DNA of 64,000 nt, taken from Oceanobacillus neutriphilus. GTDB lineage: Bacteria > Bacillota > Bacilli > Bacillales > Amphibacillaceae. Of the stretch, positions 26,638 through 36,830 are shown in pieces. Position 1 is the first letter of the stretch, and every line of letters starts with the position of its first letter. Under the pieces are notes generated by a model. That model did not search any database. It was not told the DNA's origin and saw only the letters and a program-made list of their open reading frames with translations. The stretch lies in assembly GCF_014645515.1 (NCBI RefSeq), contig NZ_BMLW01000010.1, positions 1 through 64,000 of the forward strand, given 5' to 3'. The position numbers and the translations under genes were made by a program.

Positions 26638-27312
26638 TTATATAGAGATAATTTTCATGTTTGCTTCTCGCAGCAGGTTTTCATAGAATGGGTCATTTCC
26701 AATACACACGACAGCGTCGCATATACTTTGAATTTCATCCATATCATGCGAAGTATACATAATCATTTTATTGTCAACCTTAGCCGTTCGCTTAAGATAT
26801 CCGGCAATTTCTTTTTTTGATCTTAAATCAATCCCGACTGTCGGTTCATCCAGCAATAATAGATCAGGATTATGGATTAAACTGATTGCCATATTTAATT
26901 TTCGCTTCATTCCACCGGATAATGTGTGGACAGGCTCTTTCCATTTTAATAATTCCATATCCTCACAAAGCTGTTTTAATTCAACCTTCGAGCGATTTAT
27001 CCAAGAAAGCTTTTCGAAAAAAAGCATATTTTCTTCCACTGACATGTCTTCCCATAAGGCGATGTCCTGCGGTACGAACCCAACCAGTCTACGCAGCTGT
27101 TTACGATTTTTCCCATATGCCCATTTCCCTAAACGGATGTTGCCGGAATCTGCCTTTGAAATAGTTGCCAGGATATGCAGCAGAGAGGACTTGCCCGCTC
27201 CATTTTCTCCGACTAATCCGATAATTTCACCAGAGTTCACTTCAAAAGACAGATTTTCAAGTACTTTCTTTTTCCCAAATGATTTCGATACATTATTAAT
27301 TTCCAGTTGCAT
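26638..27312 (-). CDS. ABC transporter ATP-binding protein
   Basis: 224-aa nucleotide-binding subunit of an ABC-2 exporter. Walker A GLVGENGAGKSSLL, Q-loop FVPQD, signature LSGGMKRKL, Walker B LLLLDEPT and switch His in YTSHDMDEI are intact. Its start overlaps the end of the upstream permease gene by 17 bp, so it is translationally coupled. Third gene after the two permeases. Substrate unknown; the wider block suggests an envelope role. Confidence 0.92.
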   Translation of the reverse strand: MQLEINNVSKSFGKKKVLENLSFEVNSGEIIGLVGENGAGKSSLLHILATISKADSGNIRLGKWAYGKNRKQLRRLVGFVPQDIALWEDMSVEENMLFFEKLSWINRSKVELKQLCEDMELLKWKEPVHTLSGGMKRKLNMAISLIHNPDLLLLDEPTVGIDLRSKKEIAGYLKRTAKVDNKMIMYTSHDMDEIQSICDAVVCIGNDPFYENLLREANMKIISI

Positions 27313-28441
27313 TATTGTAAACTCCTTTCACATACCAAGCAATTAAACAAATTGGTCCAATAAATGTCCAGCCGCTCCACCATTCTTCATAAACAATCTG
27401 CCTTAATGGATTTAAGGCAGCAACCCATGGATAGCTTTCGTAAACCCCGTCCATCGGTAAAATAATTCCACTGATAATGAGGGTTACTAAAATAATCAGA
27501 ACGGCAGTTATATAATAGGGAAGCAGTTTTTTAAAGGCTAACCCTATTAAAAAGACAAGGATACAAATAGTTAGACGGAAACTTAGTATATATACAAATT
27601 GTGAAATATCAAAGCCTTCACCATATAAAACATGAAAAGCACCCCATGTGATTATATCTAATAGCAATAATCCAAAACTATAAAGAAGAAGATTACATAT
27701 TAAATATTGCTGAAAAGAAAAGCGGTTAAATATAAAACGGATTCGAACGGACGCATTTCTTTCTTTTATCAGCCAATCAAATAAAAAGAAGGTGGACAAT
27801 AGAGCAATGATAGACCATAGACCCCAAGGATTTTCAAATAAAGAAAATCCTGTAGTTGTATCTGCATCTTCTCCCAGCAGAGTGAAATTAGTAAAAATAA
27901 GATTTTCACTTTCTTCAATAGAATAAATTTTACTAATTATTTCATTGTAGTCTGGTATGGAGGAGCTGTTTAATGTTTCTCCTAAATTCATAATGGTGTA
28001 TGCTGTTTTTGATTTTCCGCTATCCTCTTGAACGAAAGAAGCGATCATTTCAACAACAGGTGTATAACCCATCGATAAATCTGTCCGGTAACTTGTAATT
28101 AACCGGTTACGCTGGCCAGCTTCAATTGCAGCACTATATCCATCTTTAATGATAAAGGCGCTGTCCAATTCATGCGTAGCCACCATTTGTCTTGCTTCTG
28201 TTTCATTTTCCATATCAATCACACGAATTAAATCAGATGAATCCAGTTTTTCTTTTAACTGAACTGCCAGGTCAGAATCTTCTTCCAGAATAATTCCAAC
28301 TGGAATGGAGCTTTGATCCTGGATAGCCTCTGTCCCGGAGATAATTATCCAGGTGAAGAAAATAGGAAAAACAGCCCAAAATAATATGGAGAGAAGATGC
28401 TTCTTGATATGCAGCCAGCGTGTTGTAATTATATCCATCAT
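27296..28441 (-). CDS. ABC-2 type permease (second of pair)
   Basis: 381 aa. One membrane helix near residues 14-32 is followed by a large extracytoplasmic domain (about 35-195), then a cluster of five to six helices (about 200-365). This is the architecture of ABC-2 exporters of the YhgE/DrrB-like group. It overlaps the preceding permease stop by 4 bp (ATGA), and the ATPase gene overlaps its end. It probably pairs with the 28438-29667 product as a heterodimer. Confidence 0.85.
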   Translation of the reverse strand: MMDIITTRWLHIKKHLLSILFWAVFPIFFTWIIISGTEAIQDQSSIPVGIILEEDSDLAVQLKEKLDSSDLIRVIDMENETEARQMVATHELDSAFIIKDGYSAAIEAGQRNRLITSYRTDLSMGYTPVVEMIASFVQEDSGKSKTAYTIMNLGETLNSSSIPDYNEIISKIYSIEESENLIFTNFTLLGEDADTTTGFSLFENPWGLWSIIALLSTFFLFDWLIKERNASVRIRFIFNRFSFQQYLICNLLLYSFGLLLLDIITWGAFHVLYGEGFDISQFVYILSFRLTICILVFLIGLAFKKLLPYYITAVLIILVTLIISGIILPMDGVYESYPWVAALNPLRQIVYEEWWSGWTFIGPICLIAWYVKGVYNNATGN

Positions 28442-29667
28442 ATGCTTTTGCGCTCCTTCCAGCTTAATAATCCCAGTAATAGAAAGCTTAACATTCCGAT
28501 TAGAAGGAGACTGGAAGTATACTCAGCATAATGTCTTTGGTTAAGGATTATTTCCTGAAGCCAATAAAGACTGTTATAGGCATAAGAATAGGGGAGATAA
28601 TCCTGAATTCCCAATGGCAGGTAAAGCGTTGGTATGATAGCACCGCTAAATAAAATTAACACGGACACAAAAGATATTTGAACGAATAATCGTAATTTCA
28701 ATGATGAAATAAGTACCTCAAAAACAGCTAGGGAAAGAACGAAACCCACTTGATAAATTGAAATAAGTGCTATGGTCCGAATGACATTTTCCTGCGTAAG
28801 CTCAATATCTAAGAAATAAAGCAAAGAGAAAAATGAAAGGCAAGCTAAAATGAGGGACAGTATCAGCGTTACTATTATTTTTGCAAGTATCTGCCTGAAT
28901 TGTGTGGCCCCATATAACCGGATACGCTGACTGATTAATGCCGGATTCTCTTTGGTAAAAAAATAATATAGGGAAAATAGCCATAAACTGCTGATAATAA
29001 ACCATGCTCCCAAACTGAAATAAGAAACGGGGGATGAGCTTGCCTGGTTTGATAAAGTCCGTTCTCTGATAACCTGGTCTCTGCCGACTGTATAGAGTAA
29101 AAATTCCTGAAATTGTTCAAAAACAAATTCATTTCTTGCATCATCATCCATATGAAATTGTTTCGCATAATAATTCATTGTCAGAATGTTAGCCTGAGAG
29201 GAACGAATATGACGGACGACACTTTGCAGGGTCTCATTAATCATGTAGCTTTCCAGCTGCTGCTGCCTGTTTCCGACAATAGGAACCTCCACAGAATATC
29301 CTTGATACAAGTCCTGAATAAAACCTTTTGGGAAAGCGATATATGTACTTAAATTATTTAATTCAATCTGTTTTATTGCTTCTTCCTCAGATAATTCTTC
29401 AACCTCCAAAAAATCAATAAAACCGGAGGATTGTTCTAATAATTGGACCATCATTTCTGTTTCTGTTGAATTATCTAAATCAACTAAACCTAATTGAATG
29501 GCTTCCTTTTCGTCCTGGGTAAAAAAACTGACAACAATCACCATCATAAGTCCGGCTAAAGCAAGCGGAAATATGAAAAGAAGAGGAAGTGAGTACCACT
29601 TCCTCTTAAGCTGCAGTATATGATTTTTTATAAAAAGCCCAGTTTGTTTGAAAAAAATCATGATCAT
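28438..29667 (-). CDS. ABC-2 type permease (first of pair)
   Basis: About 409 aa with the same layout as its neighbour: N-terminal helix (LPLLFIFPLALAGLMMVIVV), a long outer domain (about 55-205) and a C-terminal membrane cluster. Related in plan but not a close copy of the next gene. The start is ambiguous between ATG 29667 and ATG 29661; GTG 29673 is less likely. It follows the anchored protein gene 29708-31306 by about 40 bp, so the four genes probably form one operon. Confidence 0.85.
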   Translation of the reverse strand: MIMIFFKQTGLFIKNHILQLKRKWYSLPLLFIFPLALAGLMMVIVVSFFTQDEKEAIQLGLVDLDNSTETEMMVQLLEQSSGFIDFLEVEELSEEEAIKQIELNNLSTYIAFPKGFIQDLYQGYSVEVPIVGNRQQQLESYMINETLQSVVRHIRSSQANILTMNYYAKQFHMDDDARNEFVFEQFQEFLLYTVGRDQVIRERTLSNQASSSPVSYFSLGAWFIISSLWLFSLYYFFTKENPALISQRIRLYGATQFRQILAKIIVTLILSLILACLSFFSLLYFLDIELTQENVIRTIALISIYQVGFVLSLAVFEVLISSLKLRLFVQISFVSVLILFSGAIIPTLYLPLGIQDYLPYSYAYNSLYWLQEIILNQRHYAEYTSSLLLIGMLSFLLLGLLSWKERKSI

Positions 29668-29707
29668 GCACACTCTTTTCTTTCTAATTCAATCATTTAA
29701 GAAATAC

Positions 29708-31306
29708 TTAGAATCCAAATTGCATTAACCATTGATCAAGCTGGTTGCTGAAGTCGCCTTGGAAGTATTCTTGCAGTTCTTCAGCGGACATTGCGCCTAA
29801 ATCAACGACATTTGATGTATCGATCCCTTCAACAGCATCAATAACAGCACCTTCTATATTTAAATCCATGGATACATTTTCAACATAACCAGGGAAATCC
29901 AATGCAATATTATTATTTGAATTCATTTGGTCGCCATCATAGGTCGAATCGCCGGTCCAGCCAAGATTAACTGTTTCATTTTCTACAGTGAATTGCAGCT
30001 GACGGTCGAAATCACGAGTAGAACCATCTAACGTTTCATCTCCCGTATAAGCAGCTGTAAATTCAACCGGGGCATAGCCATCGTTAAACGCAAAATTAAG
30101 ATTTGCATTATCTGTAGCTGTATCTCCGGTACCTTGGAAATCACCATCAAATGCAATGGATGCTTCCTCTGAGCCATCATTCATCGTTAATGTATGATCA
30201 AAATAAATCTGGTCATCATTAAATAATTGTCCACCTGATAAATTGATAGCAACTGGTTCTTCGCCTTCAGGTGCTAGACTGATAGAAAAGTCGCGTTGTA
30301 CAATCTTATTATCAGATACCCAAAGTGTAGATTGAAGTCCGTCAGGGAATTGGAAATTGGAAATCCCTTCAACACCTTGATCAATAGCGTTATCGAACTC
30401 TGTCATCACTTCATTAAGCTGCTCTTCAATGACTGCCGGGTCTTCAAGCGGCATATAAGCAGTTTGTTCAAACTGACCTTTTAGTATTTCTTTAAATTCT
30501 TCGTCATCCTTCATCTTTTCCAATACAGAAGTGATAATTGATTTCAGTTCATCTTCTGAAAGATTCATCGTGATTTTTTCAGCACTGATAGAATCGCCGT
30601 TTACTTCCACGTCTTCTTTATCACTCTCAAATGATTCATCAGGAAGCTCCTCAAATATAAACATGAGATATTCATCCTGAATATATTCTTTTTCTTCATC
30701 TGATAATAGAAAATCATCATTTCCAAATACAAGTTCTTCAATACCTAATTGTTCATTACCAGTAAAAGTATAAGGATCAAATTGAGTTAATACGCTGCCG
30801 ATATCGTCATCAGAAATCTTAAGCACTTCATCCAGAAAAGGAAGCTGGGCATATACATCAGGGCCTTCAACATAGCCGGCTATGCCGCTGAATTCCATAC
30901 CTCCAAAATTTACGGATAAATCACTGTATGCCTGTTTATTCTCCAAATCTGACTCTGAGTTTATAGTAAGCTCAGCATTGGAGAGCATAGCAATTGTCTG
31001 AGGATCTGCATAATAGGAATTTTCAAGCCCCTCCAGGTTTAATCCTAGATTTACTGTTTGGGAAACTGGATTTTCTCTTGCCTGTTCGTACCAGTTTAAT
31101 TCATCCTCATATCTTGTTTCTGCAAAAGTTTGAAGTTGTTCCATAGAATTTTTCTCAGCTTGGAAATATGTTGCTTTTGGTGTAGATGCTGTCAGGAAGA
31201 ATGCCGCTGCACCTCCGCCGGCAAGGACGATTACAGCAATAATAATAGCAATAATTCCTTTCGATAGACCTTTCTTCTTTGGTTGTTCATTATCATTTTC
31301 AGCCAA
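29708..31306 (-). CDS. Membrane-anchored extracytoplasmic protein (DUF6583-like)
   Basis: 532 aa from a TTG start. An N-terminal cytoplasmic tail rich in Lys (EQPKKKGLSKG) is followed by one membrane helix (IIAIIIAVIVLAGGGAAAFF) and a large outer region rich in Asp, Glu, Asn and beta-like repeats. It resembles DUF6583-type proteins of Bacillaceae; the name is from memory. The TTG is 8 nt after AAAGGAG, while the longer upstream frame lacks a site. It leads the ABC-2 exporter genes, so it may be an accessory or substrate-handling factor. Confidence 0.72.
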   Translation of the reverse strand: MAENDNEQPKKKGLSKGIIAIIIAVIVLAGGGAAAFFLTASTPKATYFQAEKNSMEQLQTFAETRYEDELNWYEQARENPVSQTVNLGLNLEGLENSYYADPQTIAMLSNAELTINSESDLENKQAYSDLSVNFGGMEFSGIAGYVEGPDVYAQLPFLDEVLKISDDDIGSVLTQFDPYTFTGNEQLGIEELVFGNDDFLLSDEEKEYIQDEYLMFIFEELPDESFESDKEDVEVNGDSISAEKITMNLSEDELKSIITSVLEKMKDDEEFKEILKGQFEQTAYMPLEDPAVIEEQLNEVMTEFDNAIDQGVEGISNFQFPDGLQSTLWVSDNKIVQRDFSISLAPEGEEPVAINLSGGQLFNDDQIYFDHTLTMNDGSEEASIAFDGDFQGTGDTATDNANLNFAFNDGYAPVEFTAAYTGDETLDGSTRDFDRQLQFTVENETVNLGWTGDSTYDGDQMNSNNNIALDFPGYVENVSMDLNIEGAVIDAVEGIDTSNVVDLGAMSAEELQEYFQGDFSNQLDQWLMQFGF

Positions 31307-31725
31307 AGTACATGCTCCTTTCTCAAAACTATATTTGCGCAATTTGCACATTTTAAAATGGAAGTAAAAGCTTAGCATATGTAAATTTTGCCAGGCTGCC
31401 ATTTCTTTTTTTCATACTATAAATTATATTCGCCAGCTAAGAATTAGAATCAAAAATTTATAATACGAAAAACTGCCTCAATTCGTTATAACATTAAAGG
31501 AATCGGTAGTCAAACCCTTTTTAGTCTTTATTTCCTATAGCTAAGCTTGATTTGCTATTCCCTTTTCAGGTAAATGATAAACGGCTTGGCAGCAGATTAT
31601 GCTAGCTTTTATCTTTAATGAAATACGAAAAAAAATACAAAAGGTTTCAAAGTTTGCCGGATTTGTCGAATTTTCAGAGGGATGATAAAACAATGCGATT
31701 TTTTGACGGGAGAATTTGCCATTCT

Positions 31726-31783
31726 GCAAAAATAAAAATACATACCGGATTCTGTTTGGAAGCAGCATGTATTTTTATTCTGC
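31726..31783. repeat. Unassigned inverted repeat
   Basis: AATAAAAATACAT (ending 31743) and ATGTATTTTTATT (from 31767) form a perfect 13-bp stem with a 23-nt loop, extended by GCA/TGC around a bulge. It lies in a 527-bp gap (31307-31833) that otherwise holds no gene I can support. Confidence 0.5.
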
Positions 31784-31803
31784 TGGAAGTTGTTCAGAAG
31801 CAT

Positions 31804-31828
31804 ATTTTTCTTTTATAAAAGAAAAATA
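31804..31828 (-). terminator. sspI terminator
   Basis: ATTTTTCTTTTATAAAAG and the following AAAAAT form a near-perfect palindrome just after the sspI stop on the minus strand. Weak AU stem, with a T-rich tract after it. Confidence 0.55.
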
Positions 31829-31833
31829 AAAAA

Positions 31834-32049
31834 TTATAAATCGTTTTGAATCCCGGATTCTAGAGAAGTTATCATCTCTTTTTTCTCTTCCTCATTGGAG
31901 TGGTTCCAAATCAGCTCAAAAAGAACTCCAAGACCAGGCAGCATTTTTTCTTCTCCATTAGTAATTGCATCAACAATAGTTGCTTCTAATTGTTCTTGAT
32001 CATTATTTGATATGTTTGCATAGATTGCTTTACGGATATTTAAATCCAT
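31834..32049 (-). CDS. sspI: Small acid-soluble spore protein SspI
   Basis: 71-aa minor SASP of the spore core, made in the forespore. The sequence [20 protein letters not shown] with the conserved [17 protein letters not shown] matches the SspI family along its whole length. ATG 32049 is chosen, as AAGGAG is 9 nt upstream; the GTG one codon before is less likely. In B. subtilis it is also divergent from ysgA next to pheS. Confidence 0.93.
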   Translation of the reverse strand: MDLNIRKAIYANISNNDQEQLEATIVDAITNGEEKMLPGLGVLFELIWNHSNEEEKKEMITSLESGIQNDL

Positions 32050-32150
32050 CACTATTCACTCCTTATTTGTGATATTAAAAGTAGTTTGACCATAAGTCGT
32101 GAATTTATGTATGATGTAATTAGAATTTAAAATTGGATAGGATGAATATA

Positions 32151-32888
32151 GTGATTACATCTGTAAAGAATGAGAAAATAAAGACGTTAAAAAAATTACA
32201 TCAGAGAAAATATCGAAAGCAGACGAATACTTTCTTGATTGAAGGGTCACATTTAATAGAAGAAGTACTTGCAAGTGATTGGACAACAAAAGAAATTATT
32301 ATTTCTGAAGAGATTCCTGTACCAGGGGCAGCAGATAATTTTCCTGTGACTGAAGTAACCAAACAAGTATTTAAAGAGCTTTCCTTTACTTCCTCTCCTC
32401 AAGGAATTATGGCTGTGGTTGAAATGAAGAGAGAAGATGCTGTTGATGGGGAAGTAGTTGTTTTATTAGATGCTGTTCAGGATCCGGGTAATTTAGGAAC
32501 AATTATACGTACTGCTGATGCTGCGGGGGTTGATGGGATTGTGCTGGGTGAGGGCTGTGTCGATTTGTATAACGATAAAGTAATTCGTGCAACACAGGGA
32601 TCTATTTTTCATTTGCCTATTCTGCATGCTGATCTGGAAGCAGAGACTGTCCGATTGAAACAATTAGAGTACACTGTTTGGGCTACAGCCTTGGAAAAAG
32701 CAGAAAACTATAAAAAGCTGCCAGTACCGCAAAAAACAGCAATTATTTTTGGCAATGAAGGTGCAGGAGTAAAGGAGTCTTTGCTAGAAAAAGCGGATGA
32801 ACGCGTGACAATTCCTATCCTCGGCAAGGCAGAATCATTAAATGTCAGCATTGCAGCAGGGGTTTTATTGTATCATTTAAAGAATTAG
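32151..32888 (+). CDS. ysgA: SpoU/TrmH-family RNA methyltransferase
   Basis: SAM-dependent 2'-O-ribose methyltransferase of rRNA or tRNA (SPOUT knot). The N-terminal substrate-binding domain (VKNEKIKTLKKLHQRKYR) is followed by the knot motifs: VVLLDAVQDPGNLGTIIRTA, IIFGNEGAGV and ESLNVSIAAGVLLY. 245 aa from GTG 32151, which begins V-ITSVKNEK as in relatives; ATG 32142 is an alternative. Target nucleotide unknown. Same position as B. subtilis ysgA, before pheS. Confidence 0.9.
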   Translation: MITSVKNEKIKTLKKLHQRKYRKQTNTFLIEGSHLIEEVLASDWTTKEIIISEEIPVPGAADNFPVTEVTKQVFKELSFTSSPQGIMAVVEMKREDAVDGEVVVLLDAVQDPGNLGTIIRTADAAGVDGIVLGEGCVDLYNDKVIRATQGSIFHLPILHADLEAETVRLKQLEYTVWATALEKAENYKKLPVPQKTAIIFGNEGAGVKESLLEKADERVTIPILGKAESLNVSIAAGVLLYHLKN

Positions 32889-32890
32889 GC

Positions 32891-32919
32891 TTGCAACGGA
32901 CGCATAATTTTTCTATAAT
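32891..32919 (+). promoter_or_regulatory. pheST promoter
   Basis: TTGCAA (32891-32896), 17-bp spacer, perfect TATAAT (32914-32919), ahead of the T-box leader. Confidence 0.65.
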
Positions 32920-32939
32920 AGCTGTATTCCATAATATAA

Positions 32940-33229
32940 TTAATCTGTTCTCACAGCTTGAGAACAAATAACTAAACGCAATGAAAGAGCAAGTAACTGC
33001 CTGTGGAAGTGATTCAGGGAAGAGATGCCTTGACTGGAAGCATCTTTATCATTTCAGGTTAATTACGTTTCACTCTGGAGCGGACACTTGGACCATAATC
33101 GAATGTAAAGGTGATTCGGATGCCATCCGTTATGAGGCAAGAGTTGGATTGGACACGTTTGTTCAGTCAACAAGGGTGGTACCGCGACCATATAGCTTCG
33201 TCCCTTTTTTGGAGACGGAGCTTTTTTAT
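32940..33229 (+). promoter_or_regulatory. T-box riboswitch of pheST
   Basis: The T-box AAGGGTGGTACCGCG (33172-33186) is followed by a terminator (AGCTTCGTCCC ... GACGGAGCT, then T's, to about 33229). The leader spans about 250 nt. A TTC near 33053 could be the phenylalanine specifier, but the stem was not modelled. Confidence 0.92.
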
Positions 33230-33284
33230 GTTTTTAAAAAGTCCATCGAAACAAGGAAAGTATTAAAAGGAGGTATTTAGCGCG

Positions 33285-34319
33285 ATGAAAGAAGAATTGC
33301 AGGCGATAGAATCAGAAGCCCTCGCAGCTGTTGAAAAAGCGGAAGACAGTCAGGCATTACAAGAAATGAAAGTAAAATATTTAGGTAAAAAAGGCTCTTT
33401 AACGACTGTTCTTCGCGGCATGGGTAAATTATCTAAAGAAGAACGTCCGGTGATTGGTGAACTCGCTAATAATGTACGTGCGTCCATTACAGAAGCATTA
33501 GACGCCAAAACAGAAAAACTGGAAAGAGAAGCTTTGGATAAACAGCTGGAAACGGAAACCATTGACGTTACACTGCCGGGAAATCCCATCCATGTTGGAG
33601 GCAGACATTTATTAACCAGCATCATGGAAGAAATAGAGGATTTATTTATCGGAATGGGCTATGAAGTGAAAGAAGGGCCGGAAGTTGAAACAGATTACTA
33701 CAACTTCGAAAAATTAAATTTACCAAAAAATCATCCGGCCCGTGATATGCAGGACACTTTCTTTATCACAAATGAATTACTTTTGCGTACACAGACATCA
33801 CCAGTGCAGGCCCGGACAATGGAAGCTTATCAGGGGAACCGTCCGATTAAAATGATCTGCCCTGGTAAGGTATACCGCCGTGATACAGATGATGCAACCC
33901 ATTCTCATCAATTCAGACAAATTGAAGGGTTAGTAGTAGATAAAAATATAACGTTAAGTGATTTAAAAGGAACATTAGATGTATTTGCGAAAAAAATGTT
34001 CGGGAAAGATCGTAAAATTCGCCTGCGTCCATCTTTCTTCCCGTTTACAGAACCATCTGTTGAAATGGATGTATCCTGTAAGGTATGTAATGGAGAAGGA
34101 TGCTCTGTTTGTAAACAGACTGGCTGGATTGAAATTTTAGGAGGCGGAATGGTTCACCCGCGTGTATTGGAAATGAGCGGTTATGATTCCACCGTTTACA
34201 GCGGATTTGCATTTGGAATGGGTCAGGAACGTATTGCCATGCTGAAATATGGTGTAAATGATATTCGTCATTTTTACACCAATGATGTCCGTTTCTTATC
34301 ACAATATCATCAAGCGTAA
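33285..34319 (+). CDS. pheS: Phenylalanine--tRNA ligase alpha subunit
   Basis: Catalytic subunit of the alpha2-beta2 enzyme that charges tRNA-Phe. 344 aa: an N-terminal coiled coil (about 1-90), then the class II core with motif 2 ([21 protein letters not shown]) and motif 3 ([17 protein letters not shown]). ATG 33285 follows AAAGGAGG. 20 bp before pheT; both are under the T-box. Confidence 0.97.
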   Translation: MKEELQAIESEALAAVEKAEDSQALQEMKVKYLGKKGSLTTVLRGMGKLSKEERPVIGELANNVRASITEALDAKTEKLEREALDKQLETETIDVTLPGNPIHVGGRHLLTSIMEEIEDLFIGMGYEVKEGPEVETDYYNFEKLNLPKNHPARDMQDTFFITNELLLRTQTSPVQARTMEAYQGNRPIKMICPGKVYRRDTDDATHSHQFRQIEGLVVDKNITLSDLKGTLDVFAKKMFGKDRKIRLRPSFFPFTEPSVEMDVSCKVCNGEGCSVCKQTGWIEILGGGMVHPRVLEMSGYDSTVYSGFAFGMGQERIAMLKYGVNDIRHFYTNDVRFLSQYHQA

Positions 34320-34339
34320 GAGAAGAAGGAGGAGAGTAC

Positions 34340-36769
34340 ATGCTTGTTTCCTATAATTGGTTACGAAATTATGTCAATTTAGATAAAGTAACACCAGAAG
34401 AATTAGCAGAAAAAATAACACGATCTGGTATTGAAGTAGAGGGAATCGAATATTTGGCTCCCAAAAGTGAAAATATTGTAGTTGGATATGTGAAATCCTG
34501 CGAAAAGCATCCAGACGCAGATAAATTAAACTTATGTCAGGTGGATGTTGGCGAAGAATCCCTGCAAATCATCTGTGGCGCGCCAAACGTTGGAGCAGGG
34601 CAGAAGGTTGCTGTCGCGAAGCCTGGTGCGAAGCTTCCAAATGGTATGAAGATCAAGAAAGTGAAGCTGCGTGGAGTGGAATCAAATGGAATGATTTGTT
34701 CCCTGCAGGAGCTTGGATTAGATGAAAAATACATTCCTGCTGATGTTGCAGAGGGAATCTTTGTTTTCCCGGAAGATGCCGAGGTAGGCGTGCCTGTACA
34801 GGAATTATTGAACCTGGATGATGCTATATTAGATTTAGATGTACTGGCTAACCGCCCGGACGCATTAAGTATGCTCGGTGTAGCATATGAGGTGGCAGCG
34901 ATTTTAGATCAGCCAATTGAACTGCCTGATGAAAATTTGACTATTGATGAATCGATAGAAGCAAAAGATTATATCGATGTAAAAATTGATTCCATTGAAA
35001 ATAATCCATATTACGGTGCTTTTATCATTAGGGATGTAGAAATAAAACCGGCTCCATTATGGATGCGTAATTACTTAATGGCATCAGGTATTCGTCCAAT
35101 TAACAATGTAGTGGATATTACTAACTTTGTTTTATTAGAATACGGGCAGCCGCTCCATGCGTTTGATTATGATCAATTTGGATCAAAGCAGGTAGTCATC
35201 CGCCAGGGAAAAGAAAATGAAACAATGGTTACTTTAGACGATCAGGAACGTCAATTAAACGAAAACAATCTTGTTATCACGAATGGAAAAGAGCCTGTTG
35301 CTTTAGCTGGAGTAATGGGAGGAGCTGATTCTGAGGTAACAGATGAGACAACAAACCTCCTGTTAGAAGCTGCGTATTTTAATTCAGCTTGCGTGCGCCA
35401 TACAGTAAAGCAAACAGGATTACGCAGTGAATCAAGCACCCGCTTTGAAAAAGGTGTTGACCCAAATCGTGTAAAACGTGCCGGAATACGTGCATGCAGC
35501 CTGCTTCAAAAATATGCGAATGGAAAAGTAGCAGGTGGTGTTGTAGAAGTAGATCAGCTGGATAAATCAGAGAAATCTGTGACCGTTACAACAGCAAAAA
35601 TAAATCAACGGTTAGGGATGGAATTAGACGAAAAAGATGTGACCTCTGTCTTGTCACGCTTACAATTTGAATTCAGTAAAAATGGAGAAGAAATTATCGT
35701 TCAAGTACCAACTCGCCGTCTGGATATTTCTATTTTTGAAGATATCCTGGAAGAGGTAATCCGGATTTATGGTTATGATCATTTACCATATACGATTCCT
35801 CAAGGCTGGGTACAGGCTGGCGGTTTAACGGATATTCAGCTGCTACAACGGGAAATTAAAAACTATTTATCAAGTGCAGGGCTGATGGAAACATTAACCT
35901 ACTCTTTAACAAACGAAAAGGATGCAACACGCTTCTTAACACCGGATATTGAAGAAAAGCCTGCTTATTCTGTCGGGCTGGCAATGCCGATGAGTGAAGA
36001 GCACAGCCATCTGCGTTTAAGCCTTATTCCGGAAATGCTTCGCGTATTGCAGCATAATGTAGCCAGGACACAAACAGATTTAGCTTATTATGAAATTGGT
36101 AAAGTATTTGTTTCCCGTGAAGAGGAGATAACAAATCAGCCAATTGAAAACCTGCATGTTGCTGGCGCCTTAACTGGCCTGTGGCATAATCATCCATGGC
36201 AGCAGGAGAAGAAGCCGGTTGATTTTTATGTAGCTAAAGGAATTGTTGAAGGTTTGTTCGCACATTTAGAATTGGATGTTACCTTTGTACAAACAAAAAT
36301 GGAAGATATGCATCCGGGGCGTTGTGCAGAAATCAGGTTAAATGGAAAAGGAATCGGTTATGTTGGCCAGGTTCATCCGCTGACTGCAAAAGACTTTGAT
36401 GTGAAAGAAACTTATGTCTTTGAAATAGATTTGGAATCTGTATTCGCGGTTCATCAGCCGGCACCTTCATTCACAGACATTCCGCGCTATCCATCTGTAA
36501 CCAGAGATATTGCATTTATCCTGGATAACGATATACCTGCCGGTAATGTTCAAGCAGTTATCAAGGAAATTGGAACTCCATTGGTAAAAGAGGTATCAAT
36601 ATTTGATGTCTATCAGGGAGAGCATATGGAAGAAGGTAAGAAATCAGTTGCATACCGTCTTCTATATCAGGACCCGAGCCGCACATTGAAGGATGATGAA
36701 GTGGATGCTTCTTATCAGGAGATTATTGAAAAAGTAAACAATCAATTTGGATCTTACGTCCGCTCCTAA
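34340..36769 (+). CDS. pheT: Phenylalanine--tRNA ligase beta subunit
   Basis: 809 aa, the usual length. Domains: an EMAP/OB-like tRNA-binding region (about 40-150, VGYVKSCEKHPDADKLNLCQ), B3/B4 editing region, B5, a degenerate catalytic-like module, and the ferredoxin-fold anticodon-binding C-terminus (FTDIPRYPSVTRDIAFIL). It holds tRNA-Phe and edits Tyr-tRNA-Phe. Ribosome binding site GGAGGAGAG. Ends at a strong hairpin that abuts the CRISPR array. Confidence 0.97.
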   Translation: MLVSYNWLRNYVNLDKVTPEELAEKITRSGIEVEGIEYLAPKSENIVVGYVKSCEKHPDADKLNLCQVDVGEESLQIICGAPNVGAGQKVAVAKPGAKLPNGMKIKKVKLRGVESNGMICSLQELGLDEKYIPADVAEGIFVFPEDAEVGVPVQELLNLDDAILDLDVLANRPDALSMLGVAYEVAAILDQPIELPDENLTIDESIEAKDYIDVKIDSIENNPYYGAFIIRDVEIKPAPLWMRNYLMASGIRPINNVVDITNFVLLEYGQPLHAFDYDQFGSKQVVIRQGKENETMVTLDDQERQLNENNLVITNGKEPVALAGVMGGADSEVTDETTNLLLEAAYFNSACVRHTVKQTGLRSESSTRFEKGVDPNRVKRAGIRACSLLQKYANGKVAGGVVEVDQLDKSEKSVTVTTAKINQRLGMELDEKDVTSVLSRLQFEFSKNGEEIIVQVPTRRLDISIFEDILEEVIRIYGYDHLPYTIPQGWVQAGGLTDIQLLQREIKNYLSSAGLMETLTYSLTNEKDATRFLTPDIEEKPAYSVGLAMPMSEEHSHLRLSLIPEMLRVLQHNVARTQTDLAYYEIGKVFVSREEEITNQPIENLHVAGALTGLWHNHPWQQEKKPVDFYVAKGIVEGLFAHLELDVTFVQTKMEDMHPGRCAEIRLNGKGIGYVGQVHPLTAKDFDVKETYVFEIDLESVFAVHQPAPSFTDIPRYPSVTRDIAFILDNDIPAGNVQAVIKEIGTPLVKEVSIFDVYQGEHMEEGKKSVAYRLLYQDPSRTLKDDEVDASYQEIIEKVNNQFGSYVRS

Positions 36770-36782
36770 TCAAAATAAAAGA

Positions 36783-36830
36783 AAGCCGCTGTCACTACTT
36801 TTTCTAAAGCTGTGACAGCGGCTTTTATTT
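36783..36830 (+). terminator. pheST terminator
   Basis: GCCGCTGTCAC pairs with GTGACAGCGGC, followed by TTTTATTT. Confidence 0.85.

Noticed and set aside
31618-31818. 66-codon frame on the plus strand
   Set aside because: Lys/Phe-rich chance composition, no ribosome binding site, and it runs through an inverted repeat and the sspI terminator.
32980-33280. 99-codon frame in the pheS leader
   Set aside because: It overlaps the whole T-box and its terminator, which explain the sequence.
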